NCBI RefSeq assembly: GCF_907164845.1
Contig: NZ_OU015430.1
Span: 2,470,001-2,534,000 of the forward strand
DNA from: Lysobacter luteus
Lineage (GTDB): Bacteria > Pseudomonadota > Gammaproteobacteria > Xanthomonadales > Xanthomonadaceae
Length of the DNA stretch: 64,000 bases
Reading direction: 5' to 3'
The notes beneath the pieces were generated by a model, which saw nothing but the letters and a program-made list of their open reading frames with translations, ran no database searches and was not told the DNA's origin. Numbering within the stretch: the first letter of the stretch is position 1; each line of letters starts with the position of its first letter. Shown one piece after another: positions 1-8,099 of the stretch. The translations under genes were made by a program, and so were the position numbers.

Positions 1-1626
1 GATGACGCGCACACGACTGTCCTGAGTCATCCGCGCCAGATAGTCGAGCGTTCTCCGCTCGACGGAACCGTTGTCGACGATCACCACTTCTAAGTCGGGG
101 TAGTCGGTGTCTTGCAGTATGCCGCGCACGGCCATGGACAGCAGTTCCGAGCGGTCGCGTGTCGCGATGACAACGGATACCTTCGGCGGCTGCGCGGGCA
201 GTGCGTTGCGGATACGATAGTTGCCCGGATGCCGGGGAATCTCCATAACCTCCGCATCGCGACCGACCCGTTCGAGATGCGACTGCAGGCTCTTCATCGC
301 AGCCAAGTGGGCGTAGTTCTTTTCGCCAGGCGCCAGCGCGGTCGAACCGGGGATGGCGCGCCAGTGATAGAGCACATGGGGCACGTGGCCGATCTGGTCG
401 GAGTCGAGCTGCTCGATGCAGCGCAATGCGAGATCCCAGTCCTGGCTACCCTCGAATCCGCCGCGGAACCGCCCCACGGACTCGACCAGTGCCCGCTCGT
501 AGACACCGAAATGGCTGACGCAGTTGTGCGACAGCAGCAGATCGTGATTCCAGTCGGGCTTGAAATAGGGATCGAAGCGCATGCCCTGGTCGTCGATCTT
601 GTCCTCGTCGCTGTAAGCCATGCGCCAACGCGGATGCGCCGCGAAGCCTGACATCATTTCCTGCAGGGCACGCGGATGCAGCTCGTCATCGTGGTCGAGC
701 AATGCGATGTATTCGCCCCTCGCTATGTCGAGCGCGGTGTTCGACGCGTGCGAGATATGGCCGTTGGTGTCGCGCACAACGTAACGGACGCGCGGATCCA
801 GCCGCGCGTACTCGTCGAGAATCCGCGCGACGTGCGGCTGCGGCGAGGCGTCGTCGGCGATGCACAGTTCCCAGTTCGTGTAGGTCTGCTCCCGCACGCT
901 CTCGATGCAGCGTCTCAACCAGCGCTCCGGCGTGTTGTAGGTGGGCATGACGACGCTGACGAGAGGGCCAGCGGTACCGGTCTCGCTCCCACTGGTCTCA
1001 GTTGCGCCAGGCAGGCTGCCATACGTGTCGAGCCACCGTCCGTAATCCAATGGGTCCATGCTGCGGTGGTGATGCACGCGCGATGAGGCATAGAGGAAGT
1101 CGCCGAGCGCCCGCCTGCCGCCCGAGACTCCTCGGCGCAGAATCTCAAGGACAAACCGCATCCTGGCCTGAAATCCGGTTCGGGCGCGAAGCCCGTCTGC
1201 GACGAGCCGCCTCGCCGCCTCAACGCGGCCGAGGCGATGCAAACGCGGGTTGGGCAGGCCGAGTTTGGCCTTCATGATGGTTGGATCGAAACGCAAGGCC
1301 ACGACTGGCGCCGGAAACATGACGACCATATTGCCGTCGAAGCGTCCGCCCGCACCGACGTCGACCGCGAACTCAATCTTGCCCGCCTCACTGAATCCCT
1401 GGCCGTAATCGACGTAAAGGCACGGCGTGGACAGTCGACCCGAGACGACGTCGACACGCAGATCCAGCTGGTACCAGCCTCCAGGAATGGGGTCGATCCG
1501 ACACAGGAATGCCGGATCGTCGCCGGTCGCCCTCCAGAGCGGAAACCCGTGTTCCGTTTTCCCTGCCGCCTGCAGTTGCTGGAGCGGTGTCAGGATGGGG
1601 TCAATCGTTCCTTCAATATGTTTCAT
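1..1626 (-). CDS. Large two-domain family 2 glycosyltransferase, O-antigen cluster (C-terminus off window)
   Basis: The reading frame is open from the left edge to an ATG at 1626 (542 residues visible). An in-frame ATG at 1647 is an alternative start. A first GT-A domain starts near residue 222 with VSVVMPTYNTPERWL and carries an acidic YSDEDKIDD motif near residue 337, the usual metal/nucleotide-sugar site of family 2 enzymes. A second domain begins near residue 480 (KVSVVIATRDRSELL) and is cut by the window edge. The first 220 residues are a less recognisable region. Tandem GT2 proteins of this kind make O-polysaccharide backbones in the cytoplasm. It lies 124 bp downstream of the methyltransferase/coiled-coil gene on the same strand. 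Donor sugar and linkage cannot be read from sequence. Confidence 0.88.
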   Translation of the reverse strand, partial: MKHIEGTIDPILTPLQQLQAAGKTEHGFPLWRATGDDPAFLCRIDPIPGGWYQLDLRVDVVSGRLSTPCLYVDYGQGFSEAGKIEFAVDVGAGGRFDGNMVVMFPAPVVALRFDPTIMKAKLGLPNPRLHRLGRVEAARRLVADGLRARTGFQARMRFVLEILRRGVSGGRRALGDFLYASSRVHHHRSMDPLDYGRWLDTYGSLPGATETSGSETGTAGPLVSVVMPTYNTPERWLRRCIESVREQTYTNWELCIADDASPQPHVARILDEYARLDPRVRYVVRDTNGHISHASNTALDIARGEYIALLDHDDELHPRALQEMMSGFAAHPRWRMAYSDEDKIDDQGMRFDPYFKPDWNHDLLLSHNCVSHFGVYERALVESVGRFRGGFEGSQDWDLALRCIEQLDSDQIGHVPHVLYHWRAIPGSTALAPGEKNYAHLAAMKSLQSHLERVGRDAEVMEIPRHPGNYRIRNALPAQPPKVSVVIATRDRSELLSMAVRGILQDTDYPDLEVVIVDNGSVERRTLDYLARMTQDSRVRVI

Positions 1627-1750
1627 CTTCCAGTCTTCCGGTCCCATGCAAAAAGGTCATCCGCTATCGGGCGCGCTCGGGCATGCCCCGGCCATGCAAC
1701 AGGATCCGCGGGTGCATGTGTTTCATAAAGGGATGCGGGTCCGGGCACGG

Positions 1751-4663
1751 TCATATACGGCCGCGGCGGAACCAGCCAGACACCCTTCCGAGGGTGCCAG
1801 CAAAGGATCGACGCTGGAGCTGCGCAAGGTCGGCAGTCATCGCATCAAGCGCAGCCTGCGTCGCTTGCTGGTTTTGCACAAGCGCCTGGATGCTGCGGTC
1901 GTGCGCACTCATACCGGCGCCGAGCTGCGCCATTACGGCATGCAGGCTCTGCGACACCGCATCCAACTGCTTCAAGAGTTCGTCGGCGCGTTCGTTGGCA
2001 AGGGCGACATCCCCATGAACGCGTCCGATTTCCACCTGCATGGATCCGGAGACAGCATGCAAACTCTGTGACACAGCATCGAGTTGCTCGAGCAGCCCAT
2101 CGAGCTTGTGTCTGGACAGTGCTGCGTCGGAACCTAGGACATGCAGGTCCGCCGCGATCCCCTGTGCGATCGCGTGCAGGCCCTGCGACATGGCGTCCTG
2201 CTGTTCCAACACACTGCCCACGCGATCGCCCACGTGACCCATGACTGCATGCAGGCTCTGCGACATCGCGTCCTGCTGTTCCAGCACACTGCCCACGCGA
2301 TCGCCCACGTGCGCCACTCCCGCATGCAAGCTCTGAGACGTTGCGTCCTGCTGTTCCAACACGCTGCCCACGCGGTCGCCCACGTGACCCACGACTGCAT
2401 GCAGGCTCTGCGACATCGCGTCCTGCTGTTCCAGCACACTGCCCAGACGATCGCCCACGTGCGCCACGCCCGCATGCAAGCTCTGCGACGTCGCGTCCTG
2501 CTGTTCCAACACGCTGCCCACGCGGTCGCCCACGTGACCCACGACTGCATGCAGGCTCTGCGACATCGCGTCCTGCTGTTCCAGCACACTGCCCAGACGA
2601 TCGCCCACGTGCGCCACGCCCGCATGCAAGCTCTGCGACGTTGCGTCCTGCTGTTCCAACACGCTGCCCACGCGATCGCCCACGTGACCCACGACTGTAT
2701 GCAAGCTCTGCGACGTCGCGTCCTGCAGTTCCAACACGCTGCCCACGCGATCGCCCACGTGACCCACGACTGCATGCAGGCTCTGCGACATCGCATCCTG
2801 CTGTTCCAACACGCTGCCCACGCGATCTCCCACGTGTGCCACGCCCGCATGCAGGCTCTGCGAGACCCGATCGACTTGCGCGAAGAGCGCTGCACTGTCG
2901 TACCCGCTCCCGTTGTCGACTGATGCATCCGTCGGCAACGGGATATCGAGCGCCTCACGCAACCGCTCCCCCTGCTCAACGCCCGTGACGACGGACTGGA
3001 AGCGGGCTTCGCGAAGCAGCTGCGCCTCCAGCCACTCCAGCCGATCACCTGGATACAGACGCTCGAGCACCGCGCGTACGAGACCGCCCACCCGCTCGAC
3101 GCCGTCGACGGCCTGCATCGGTGCGGCCGTCGTTCCGGCATACGTGAACAGCACGCTGCGTAGAGTCAGCCAGCCCAGACTCGGACTCGGCACCGCCCAT
3201 TCGCGATCGAAGTAGACCGGCCGCCCTTCCGGCACACTGATCAGATTGAACGGTGTCGCATCGATATAGTGGTCGGGGAGGATCTGCGTCGGATCGTCGA
3301 GTGTGATCTCGATTCCATCCTCTACCAGGGCGCCTCGGATCGCATTCAGATAATCGGCGCCAACCTCCGCCAGCTCGTCGATGGTCCAGCCAGGCTTCGT
3401 CAGAACGGTCCGGAACCGCTCGACGAACAAAGTGCCACAAAGATAAGGCTGCTCATCTGCCACCCGCATGACGACATCGTCCGCGGCGCATGACACCGAG
3501 CCCAGGGCCCTCGACCGCACGACGAGTTGCCCACTTCCATCCCGTACGAAACGGCTCTCGCGTGCGAACTCACCGCTCCGTTGCGTGCTGTAGTGCCACG
3601 CAAGCGGCCCCTCGACCCCCTCCGCGTCGCCCGTGACGACTGCTCGCACCAGAAAGGAGTTGCCCAGATCAAGCATAAGGCCGTTCTCACCGATCCCGGT
3701 CCATGCCCGCTGTAGATTGAATGTGGTGGCGCCGAGCTGGTGGTCGCGTCGGACCGCTTGCGCGGCCAACGTTCCTGCGTCGAACTCCTGCGGATCGGCC
3801 TGCAGGCCCGCCGGCGCGATGATGCTCACTGGCGTCTTGTAATCGGGCAGGGGGACGTGGAACGCGCGCTGTCCGAATCCAGCACGCGCTAGCAGCGCGT
3901 CCAGTTCAGCCCGGCCGTACGTACGCACGCCGCCACGCGAGTAGCCCCCCTCCACCCCCACCATCGGCTTGCCCAGATGATCCTCCGGTGCGCCAGCGAG
4001 ATACTTCAATCCAAACCTGTTCTCGATAGCGAGGAATAGACAACCGCCCGGTGCGAGCATCGCGCGCACCTTGTCCAGCATGTCCAGCGCCGCCTGCGGC
4101 GCGTCGGAGAATACGTTGGCGTACTCCAGCACCCCGATCAGCGTGATGACATCAAAACGCGCGTCGGGCGCGAACTCCTGAAAACGCTCGGCGACCACTT
4201 CGACGTTGCCCAGATCGCGCGTACGCTCCCTGGCGATGATCGCCCGTCGTCGCGACCCCTCAAGCGCAAGCACCTGCGCACCTGTCTCGCCGAGAAAGCG
4301 CGTCACCGCACCACAGCCTGCTCCAATTTCGAGTACCCGAGTCGTCGCGGAGAATTCCGTCGAAAAGGGGCGCAGGAGGTTGGCGCGCTCACTAGACAGA
4401 TGATAGAAGCTCGGCCAGTCCACGCAGGCCGACCGCAACTCGGGCGAGAAAACGCTGACATCGCCTGCGCAGCGCAGCGTAAGCAGTAACCCGTCCTCGG
4501 ATGCATCGCCGTCGCTGTACGCGATTCCGGCGAATCCGATACGCCCCCACACACGATCATCCAACGGCGTATAGCCGCTTTCAACAAGCTGTCTTTGCAT
4601 GTCGCTCATGCGGCTCGCCGTCATGCTGTCAATCACCTGCGCGCGGAGCGCGCTCAAGATCAC
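1751..4663 (-). CDS. WbdD-like O-antigen terminator/ruler: methyltransferase + kinase-like region + repeat coiled coil
   Basis: 970 residues. Residues 105-270 are a class I SAM methyltransferase (motif I VLEIGAGCG at 110-118, acidic residue 135, ITLIGVLEY at 173-181). Residues about 320-550 look like a divergent kinase fold: DATPFN at 468-473 has the D-x4-N spacing of a kinase catalytic loop, and YFDREW supplies a DFG-like Asp at 486. Residues 601-825 are nine near-identical 25-residue repeats, followed by two 39-residue units (826-864, 865-903) and a final helix; the C-terminus is basic (WFRRGRI) and could bind membrane. In E. coli WbdD the same order (methyltransferase, kinase, coiled coil) caps the chain and measures its length. 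The start overlaps the wzt stop (ATGA). Function is inferred from architecture and neighbours; sequence similarity to WbdD was not tested. Confidence 0.75.
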   Translation of the reverse strand: MILSALRAQVIDSMTASRMSDMQRQLVESGYTPLDDRVWGRIGFAGIAYSDGDASEDGLLLTLRCAGDVSVFSPELRSACVDWPSFYHLSSERANLLRPFSTEFSATTRVLEIGAGCGAVTRFLGETGAQVLALEGSRRRAIIARERTRDLGNVEVVAERFQEFAPDARFDVITLIGVLEYANVFSDAPQAALDMLDKVRAMLAPGGCLFLAIENRFGLKYLAGAPEDHLGKPMVGVEGGYSRGGVRTYGRAELDALLARAGFGQRAFHVPLPDYKTPVSIIAPAGLQADPQEFDAGTLAAQAVRRDHQLGATTFNLQRAWTGIGENGLMLDLGNSFLVRAVVTGDAEGVEGPLAWHYSTQRSGEFARESRFVRDGSGQLVVRSRALGSVSCAADDVVMRVADEQPYLCGTLFVERFRTVLTKPGWTIDELAEVGADYLNAIRGALVEDGIEITLDDPTQILPDHYIDATPFNLISVPEGRPVYFDREWAVPSPSLGWLTLRSVLFTYAGTTAAPMQAVDGVERVGGLVRAVLERLYPGDRLEWLEAQLLREARFQSVVTGVEQGERLREALDIPLPTDASVDNGSGYDSAALFAQVDRVSQSLHAGVAHVGDRVGSVLEQQDAMSQSLHAVVGHVGDRVGSVLELQDATSQSLHTVVGHVGDRVGSVLEQQDATSQSLHAGVAHVGDRLGSVLEQQDAMSQSLHAVVGHVGDRVGSVLEQQDATSQSLHAGVAHVGDRLGSVLEQQDAMSQSLHAVVGHVGDRVGSVLEQQDATSQSLHAGVAHVGDRVGSVLEQQDAMSQSLHAVMGHVGDRVGSVLEQQDAMSQGLHAIAQGIAADLHVLGSDAALSRHKLDGLLEQLDAVSQSLHAVSGSMQVEIGRVHGDVALANERADELLKQLDAVSQSLHAVMAQLGAGMSAHDRSIQALVQNQQATQAALDAMTADLAQLQRRSFAGTLGRVSGWFRRGRI
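2189..2863 (-). repeat. Nine in-frame 75-bp tandem repeats (coiled-coil ruler)
   Basis: Nine consecutive 75-bp units encode residues 601-825, each beginning SQSLHA and ending QQDAM or QDAT. Two unit types alternate (AGVAHVGDR and AVVGHVGDR). Bases 2341-2490 and 2491-2640 are identical in 149 of 150 positions, which shows a recent duplication of a two-unit block. Every unit is a whole number of codons, so gain or loss keeps the frame. There are no spacers, so this is not a CRISPR. Confidence 0.97.
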
Positions 4664-5979
4664 GGGCTGGATGCGTCCACCATGGCAAGCCCGAGATCAG
4701 CCATGCCAAAGAAGTCGGCATTACCCACCTTCACGTGAATGCTGTCATAGCGCCGGTCGTGGGGCACCACGCTATGCTCATTGCGGCTGGCGATGCCGAC
4801 CGAGATGAAATAGTCACCGTCGGCCAGGCGAAGATCGAAACAGATGCGCACATCGACGACGCTCCCCCGCGTGCCGCTCTGCGCCCAGCCCGGCAGCGGC
4901 TTGTATTCGGTATTGCTGCCATAGACAACCACGCCTTCCGCAGTCTTGACGGTCACCCCGAGGATCGGCCGGACGACCTCTCGATCGAATGCCACGCGCA
5001 AGGTCAGCATGGCTGTCGTTCCCGACTCCACCATTGTGGGGTAAGACCGCCCCGCGGCGCTCAGCTCGAAGTCAACGATTCGCGCGGCTTTGTCACCCCA
5101 GCGGAACTCGTTCGGGTTGTAGTTCGCGCGTGCCTCGAATCCCGCGTCATCACCGGGAATCAAAGTGGATCGAGCATCGCTTACCTCGTGAGACTGGGCG
5201 ACCTCGGCGACAGCAGAAGGCTCCGCCTCTTCCTTGTCGACGCCGAACAGCACATCGTAATAGTGGTTCACAACGTCTTTCGGCTTTCCGACCAGCATCT
5301 GGCGTCCACCATCGAGCAGGTGGGCGCGATCGCAGTGCTGAACGATCTGGTCCGCCGAATGGCTCACCAGCAGAATCGCTGTACCCGAATCCTTGAGCTG
5401 CTTGAGTCGTGCAAAACACTTCGCCTGGAACTTGGCATCTCCGACGGCCAGTGCCTCGTCCACAATTAACAGCTGAGGATCGACCTGGGCCTGAACCGCG
5501 AATGCCAAGCGGACGACCATTCCGCTCGAATAATTACGGATAGGCTGATCGATGAACGCGCCGATGTCAGCGAAAGCGAGAATGGCATCGAGCTTCGAAT
5601 CGATCTCGCGCCTCTCCAAACCAAGTACCGCGGCATTCAGATATACATTCTCGCGGCCGGAAAATTCAGGATTGAAACCGCTTCCGAGTTCCAGCAGGGC
5701 AGCGACCCGCCCTTGCACATCGATCCGCCCTTCTGTCGGCGTCAACGTTCCAGCAAGCAGCTGCAGCAATGTCGACTTGCCCGAACCGTTACGACCGACG
5801 ACCCCAACCGTCTCACCCGGACGAACCTGAAGATCGATTCCCCTCAGCGCCCAGAATTCAGTGAAGTAGCGCTTGCTTTCGACATCCACAAGCCCTTGGA
5901 GCAACCGATGCACGGGCTTCGAATAGACCCGATAGCATTTGCCCAAAGCCTCCGCGCTCACGATGTACTCGCCGCTCAT
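4660..5979 (-). CDS. wzt: O-antigen ABC exporter ATP-binding protein Wzt with C-terminal domain
   Basis: 439 residues. The nucleotide-binding domain shows Walker A GRNGSGKST (62-70), the signature NYSSGMVVRLAFA (149-161) and Walker B LLIVDEALAVGD (170-181). Residues about 285-439 form an extra beta-rich domain, like the carbohydrate-binding C-domain of Wzt proteins that recognises the modified non-reducing end of the chain. That fits the terminator-like gene whose start overlaps the wzt stop by four bases. The protein drives export of lipid-linked O-polysaccharide at the inner membrane with Wzm, which is encoded 18 bp upstream. It is longer than short Wzt/KpsT proteins (about 250 residues) because of the C-domain. 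Confidence 0.95.
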   Translation of the reverse strand: MSGEYIVSAEALGKCYRVYSKPVHRLLQGLVDVESKRYFTEFWALRGIDLQVRPGETVGVVGRNGSGKSTLLQLLAGTLTPTEGRIDVQGRVAALLELGSGFNPEFSGRENVYLNAAVLGLERREIDSKLDAILAFADIGAFIDQPIRNYSSGMVVRLAFAVQAQVDPQLLIVDEALAVGDAKFQAKCFARLKQLKDSGTAILLVSHSADQIVQHCDRAHLLDGGRQMLVGKPKDVVNHYYDVLFGVDKEEAEPSAVAEVAQSHEVSDARSTLIPGDDAGFEARANYNPNEFRWGDKAARIVDFELSAAGRSYPTMVESGTTAMLTLRVAFDREVVRPILGVTVKTAEGVVVYGSNTEYKPLPGWAQSGTRGSVVDVRICFDLRLADGDYFISVGIASRNEHSVVPHDRRYDSIHVKVGNADFFGMADLGLAMVDASSP

Positions 5980-5997
5980 ACGCCGACATCCGGAGTT

Positions 5998-6795
5998 TCA
6001 GATGACATCGGCAAATCCTCTGCGGGTCTTTTGGAACACCACATAGCCGAAGGCCGCAAACAGGCTCGCCCCGAGCGCATACAGCGAAAGACCCAGCCAA
6101 TCCGGCGCACGCCCCCAGAACAAAAGCTCGCGGGCCTGATCGATGATGAAAGTCAGAGGATTGAGCTTGAACACGATCTGAAATTGGGGCGGCAGCGTCT
6201 CTACCGGTACGATGGCCGAGGAGAGGAAGAGCATTGCCGTAGCCAGGACGCCTGCGACCTGACTAATGTCACGCAAGTAGACGCCGAGCGAAGATAGTAG
6301 CCAGCCCATGCCGAGCACACCAATCGACAACGGCAGAAGCACGGCAGGCAAGAGGAGTGCACCCCACGGCAACTCCTCGCGCAACAGGTAATTGATAACC
6401 AGAAACACCAAAATATTCATGCACGCGTGGAACAGCGCCGAGAGTGTGACTACCACAGGCATCAGCTCGAGTGGAAACACGATCTTCTTGACGAGGTTGG
6501 GACTGGAGACGATGAGGCTTGGCGACCGAGTCAGACATTCGGCAAAAAAACCATGCACGATCAGCCCGATAAACAGCAGCATGGCGAAGTCGGCCATATT
6601 GTCGGTTGCGCCAGGCCACCGCGACTTCAGGATGTAGCCGAATGCGAGCGTATAGACGACCAGCATCAGGAACGGGCTCAGAAGCGACCAGAAGATTCCA
6701 AAACTTGCGCCGCGGTATCGACCGAGGACATCCCGCCGGACGAGCTCCCAGAGCAGGTTACCGTGTTTGCCGAAGATGGACATTATTTCAGTCAT
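5998..6795 (-). CDS. wzm: O-antigen ABC exporter permease Wzm
   Basis: 265 residues with six predicted membrane segments and the ABC-2 type hallmark near the N-terminus (GRYRGASFGIFWSLLSPF at about 26-43). It forms the inner-membrane channel for the undecaprenyl-linked polysaccharide with Wzt. The first ATG (6795) overlaps the metB stop as ATGA, so translational coupling to metB is likely; a second in-frame ATG (6783) is the alternative. It is the first gene of the O-antigen block, and base composition appears to drop here relative to metB (by eye). Confidence 0.95.
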   Translation of the reverse strand: MTEIMSIFGKHGNLLWELVRRDVLGRYRGASFGIFWSLLSPFLMLVVYTLAFGYILKSRWPGATDNMADFAMLLFIGLIVHGFFAECLTRSPSLIVSSPNLVKKIVFPLELMPVVVTLSALFHACMNILVFLVINYLLREELPWGALLLPAVLLPLSIGVLGMGWLLSSLGVYLRDISQVAGVLATAMLFLSSAIVPVETLPPQFQIVFKLNPLTFIIDQARELLFWGRAPDWLGLSLYALGASLFAAFGYVVFQKTRRGFADVI

Positions 6796-7973
6796 GCTTC
6801 AAGCGAGCGCTCTAAATCCGCGCGCTGATCGAAAATGCCTTCCACCCCCACACTCAACCGCACCAGCGCATCCGACAACCCCAGCTCCGCCCGCCGCTCC
6901 GCCGGCACCGACGCATGCGTCATGATCGCCGGATGGTTCACCAGACTCTCCACGCCTCCGAGTGACTCCGCCAGCGCGAACAGTTCGGTCCGCTCGCAGA
7001 ACCGCGTCGACGCCTCCAGGCCACCCTTGAGCACGATCGAGACCATGCCCCCGAACCCGTCCATCTGGCGCTTCGCCAATTCATGCTGCGGGTGCGACTT
7101 GAGTCCGGGGTAGATCACTTTCTCGATGGCGGGGTGCGTTTCCAGCCATTCGGCCAGCGCCTGCGCGTTGTCGCAATGCGCCTTCATGCGCAGGTGCAGG
7201 GTTTTCAGGCCACGCAGGGCGAGGAAGCTGTCGAAGGGGCCCTGTACGCCGCCGACCGAGTTCTGCAGGAACGCCATCTGCTCGGCCAGTTCCGCGTCGT
7301 CGCCGACCACGACCATGCCACCGACCATGTCCGAGTGACCATTGAGGTACTTGGTCGCCGAGTGCATGACGATGTGGGCGCCGTGCTCGATCGGACGCTG
7401 CAGGATCGGCGAGGAGAAGGTGTTGTCGACCACCACGATCAGGCCGCGTTTGCGGGCGATCGCGGCAATCTGCGCGATGTCCACCAGCTTCAGCAGCGGA
7501 TTGGTCGGCGTCTCGATCCAGACCATCTTGGTCTCGGGCCGGATGGCCGCCTCGAATGCGGCCGCGTCCGCCAGGTCGACCCAGCTGAAGTCCAGCCCCG
7601 CGGTACGGCGGCGGACGCGCTCGAACAGGCGGTAGGTGCCGCCATAGACGTCGTCCATGGCGATCACGTGGCTGCCGCTGTCGAGCAGCTCAAGGATCGT
7701 CGAGGTCGCGGCCATGCCCGAGGCGAAGGCGTAACCGCGGCTGCCGCCTTCAAGGGCGGCGACGCAACGCTCGTAGGCGAAGCGGGTCGGATTGTGGCTG
7801 CGGGTGTACTCGAATCCCTGATGGACGCCCGGGCTCGACTGGACGTAGGTCGAGGTCTGGTAGATCGGCGTCATCACCGCGCCGGTGCTGGGGTCGGGGG
7901 ACTGGCCGGCGTGGATGGCGAGGGTGCCCAGCGCGTGCTTGCGGCTGGATCCGCTGTTGTCTTGCGAAGTCAT
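6792..7973 (-). CDS. metB: Cystathionine gamma-synthase/gamma-lyase family PLP enzyme
   Basis: 393 residues, the normal length for Cys/Met-metabolism PLP enzymes. The pyridoxal-phosphate lysine is K208 in HSATKYLNGHSD, and the substrate-binding EYTRSHNPTR segment is at 55-64. The family makes cystathionine from O-succinylhomoserine and cysteine, or cleaves cystathionine to cysteine. Because a CBS-domain cystathionine beta-synthase gene lies 126 bp upstream, a role in reverse transsulfuration (gamma-lyase) is as likely as methionine synthesis. In Xanthomonas this gene marks one end of the variable LPS locus; here its stop codon overlaps the wzm start. Confidence 0.93.
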   Translation of the reverse strand: MTSQDNSGSSRKHALGTLAIHAGQSPDPSTGAVMTPIYQTSTYVQSSPGVHQGFEYTRSHNPTRFAYERCVAALEGGSRGYAFASGMAATSTILELLDSGSHVIAMDDVYGGTYRLFERVRRRTAGLDFSWVDLADAAAFEAAIRPETKMVWIETPTNPLLKLVDIAQIAAIARKRGLIVVVDNTFSSPILQRPIEHGAHIVMHSATKYLNGHSDMVGGMVVVGDDAELAEQMAFLQNSVGGVQGPFDSFLALRGLKTLHLRMKAHCDNAQALAEWLETHPAIEKVIYPGLKSHPQHELAKRQMDGFGGMVSIVLKGGLEASTRFCERTELFALAESLGGVESLVNHPAIMTHASVPAERRAELGLSDALVRLSVGVEGIFDQRADLERSLEA

Positions 7974-8099
7974 GGATGACGCTCCGTTACCGCGGCGAGG
8001 CGACCGCGAAGTTTAGCAGCCGGTGTGTGGCGGTCGTGAGGGTTCAGGGTGTGCCGGGTGTCGGATGAGCGCTGAAGCCGCTGCTAGGCGGGGTCCGGC

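Noticed and set aside
2189-2863. CRISPR-like array
   Set aside because: Repeats are 75-bp, direct, in frame with a gene and have no unique spacers; no cas genes are present.
2134-3141. 335-residue minus-strand repeat frame rich in Trp, Cys and Arg
   Set aside because: It is an alternative frame of the 75-bp repeat array and has no start or function of its own.
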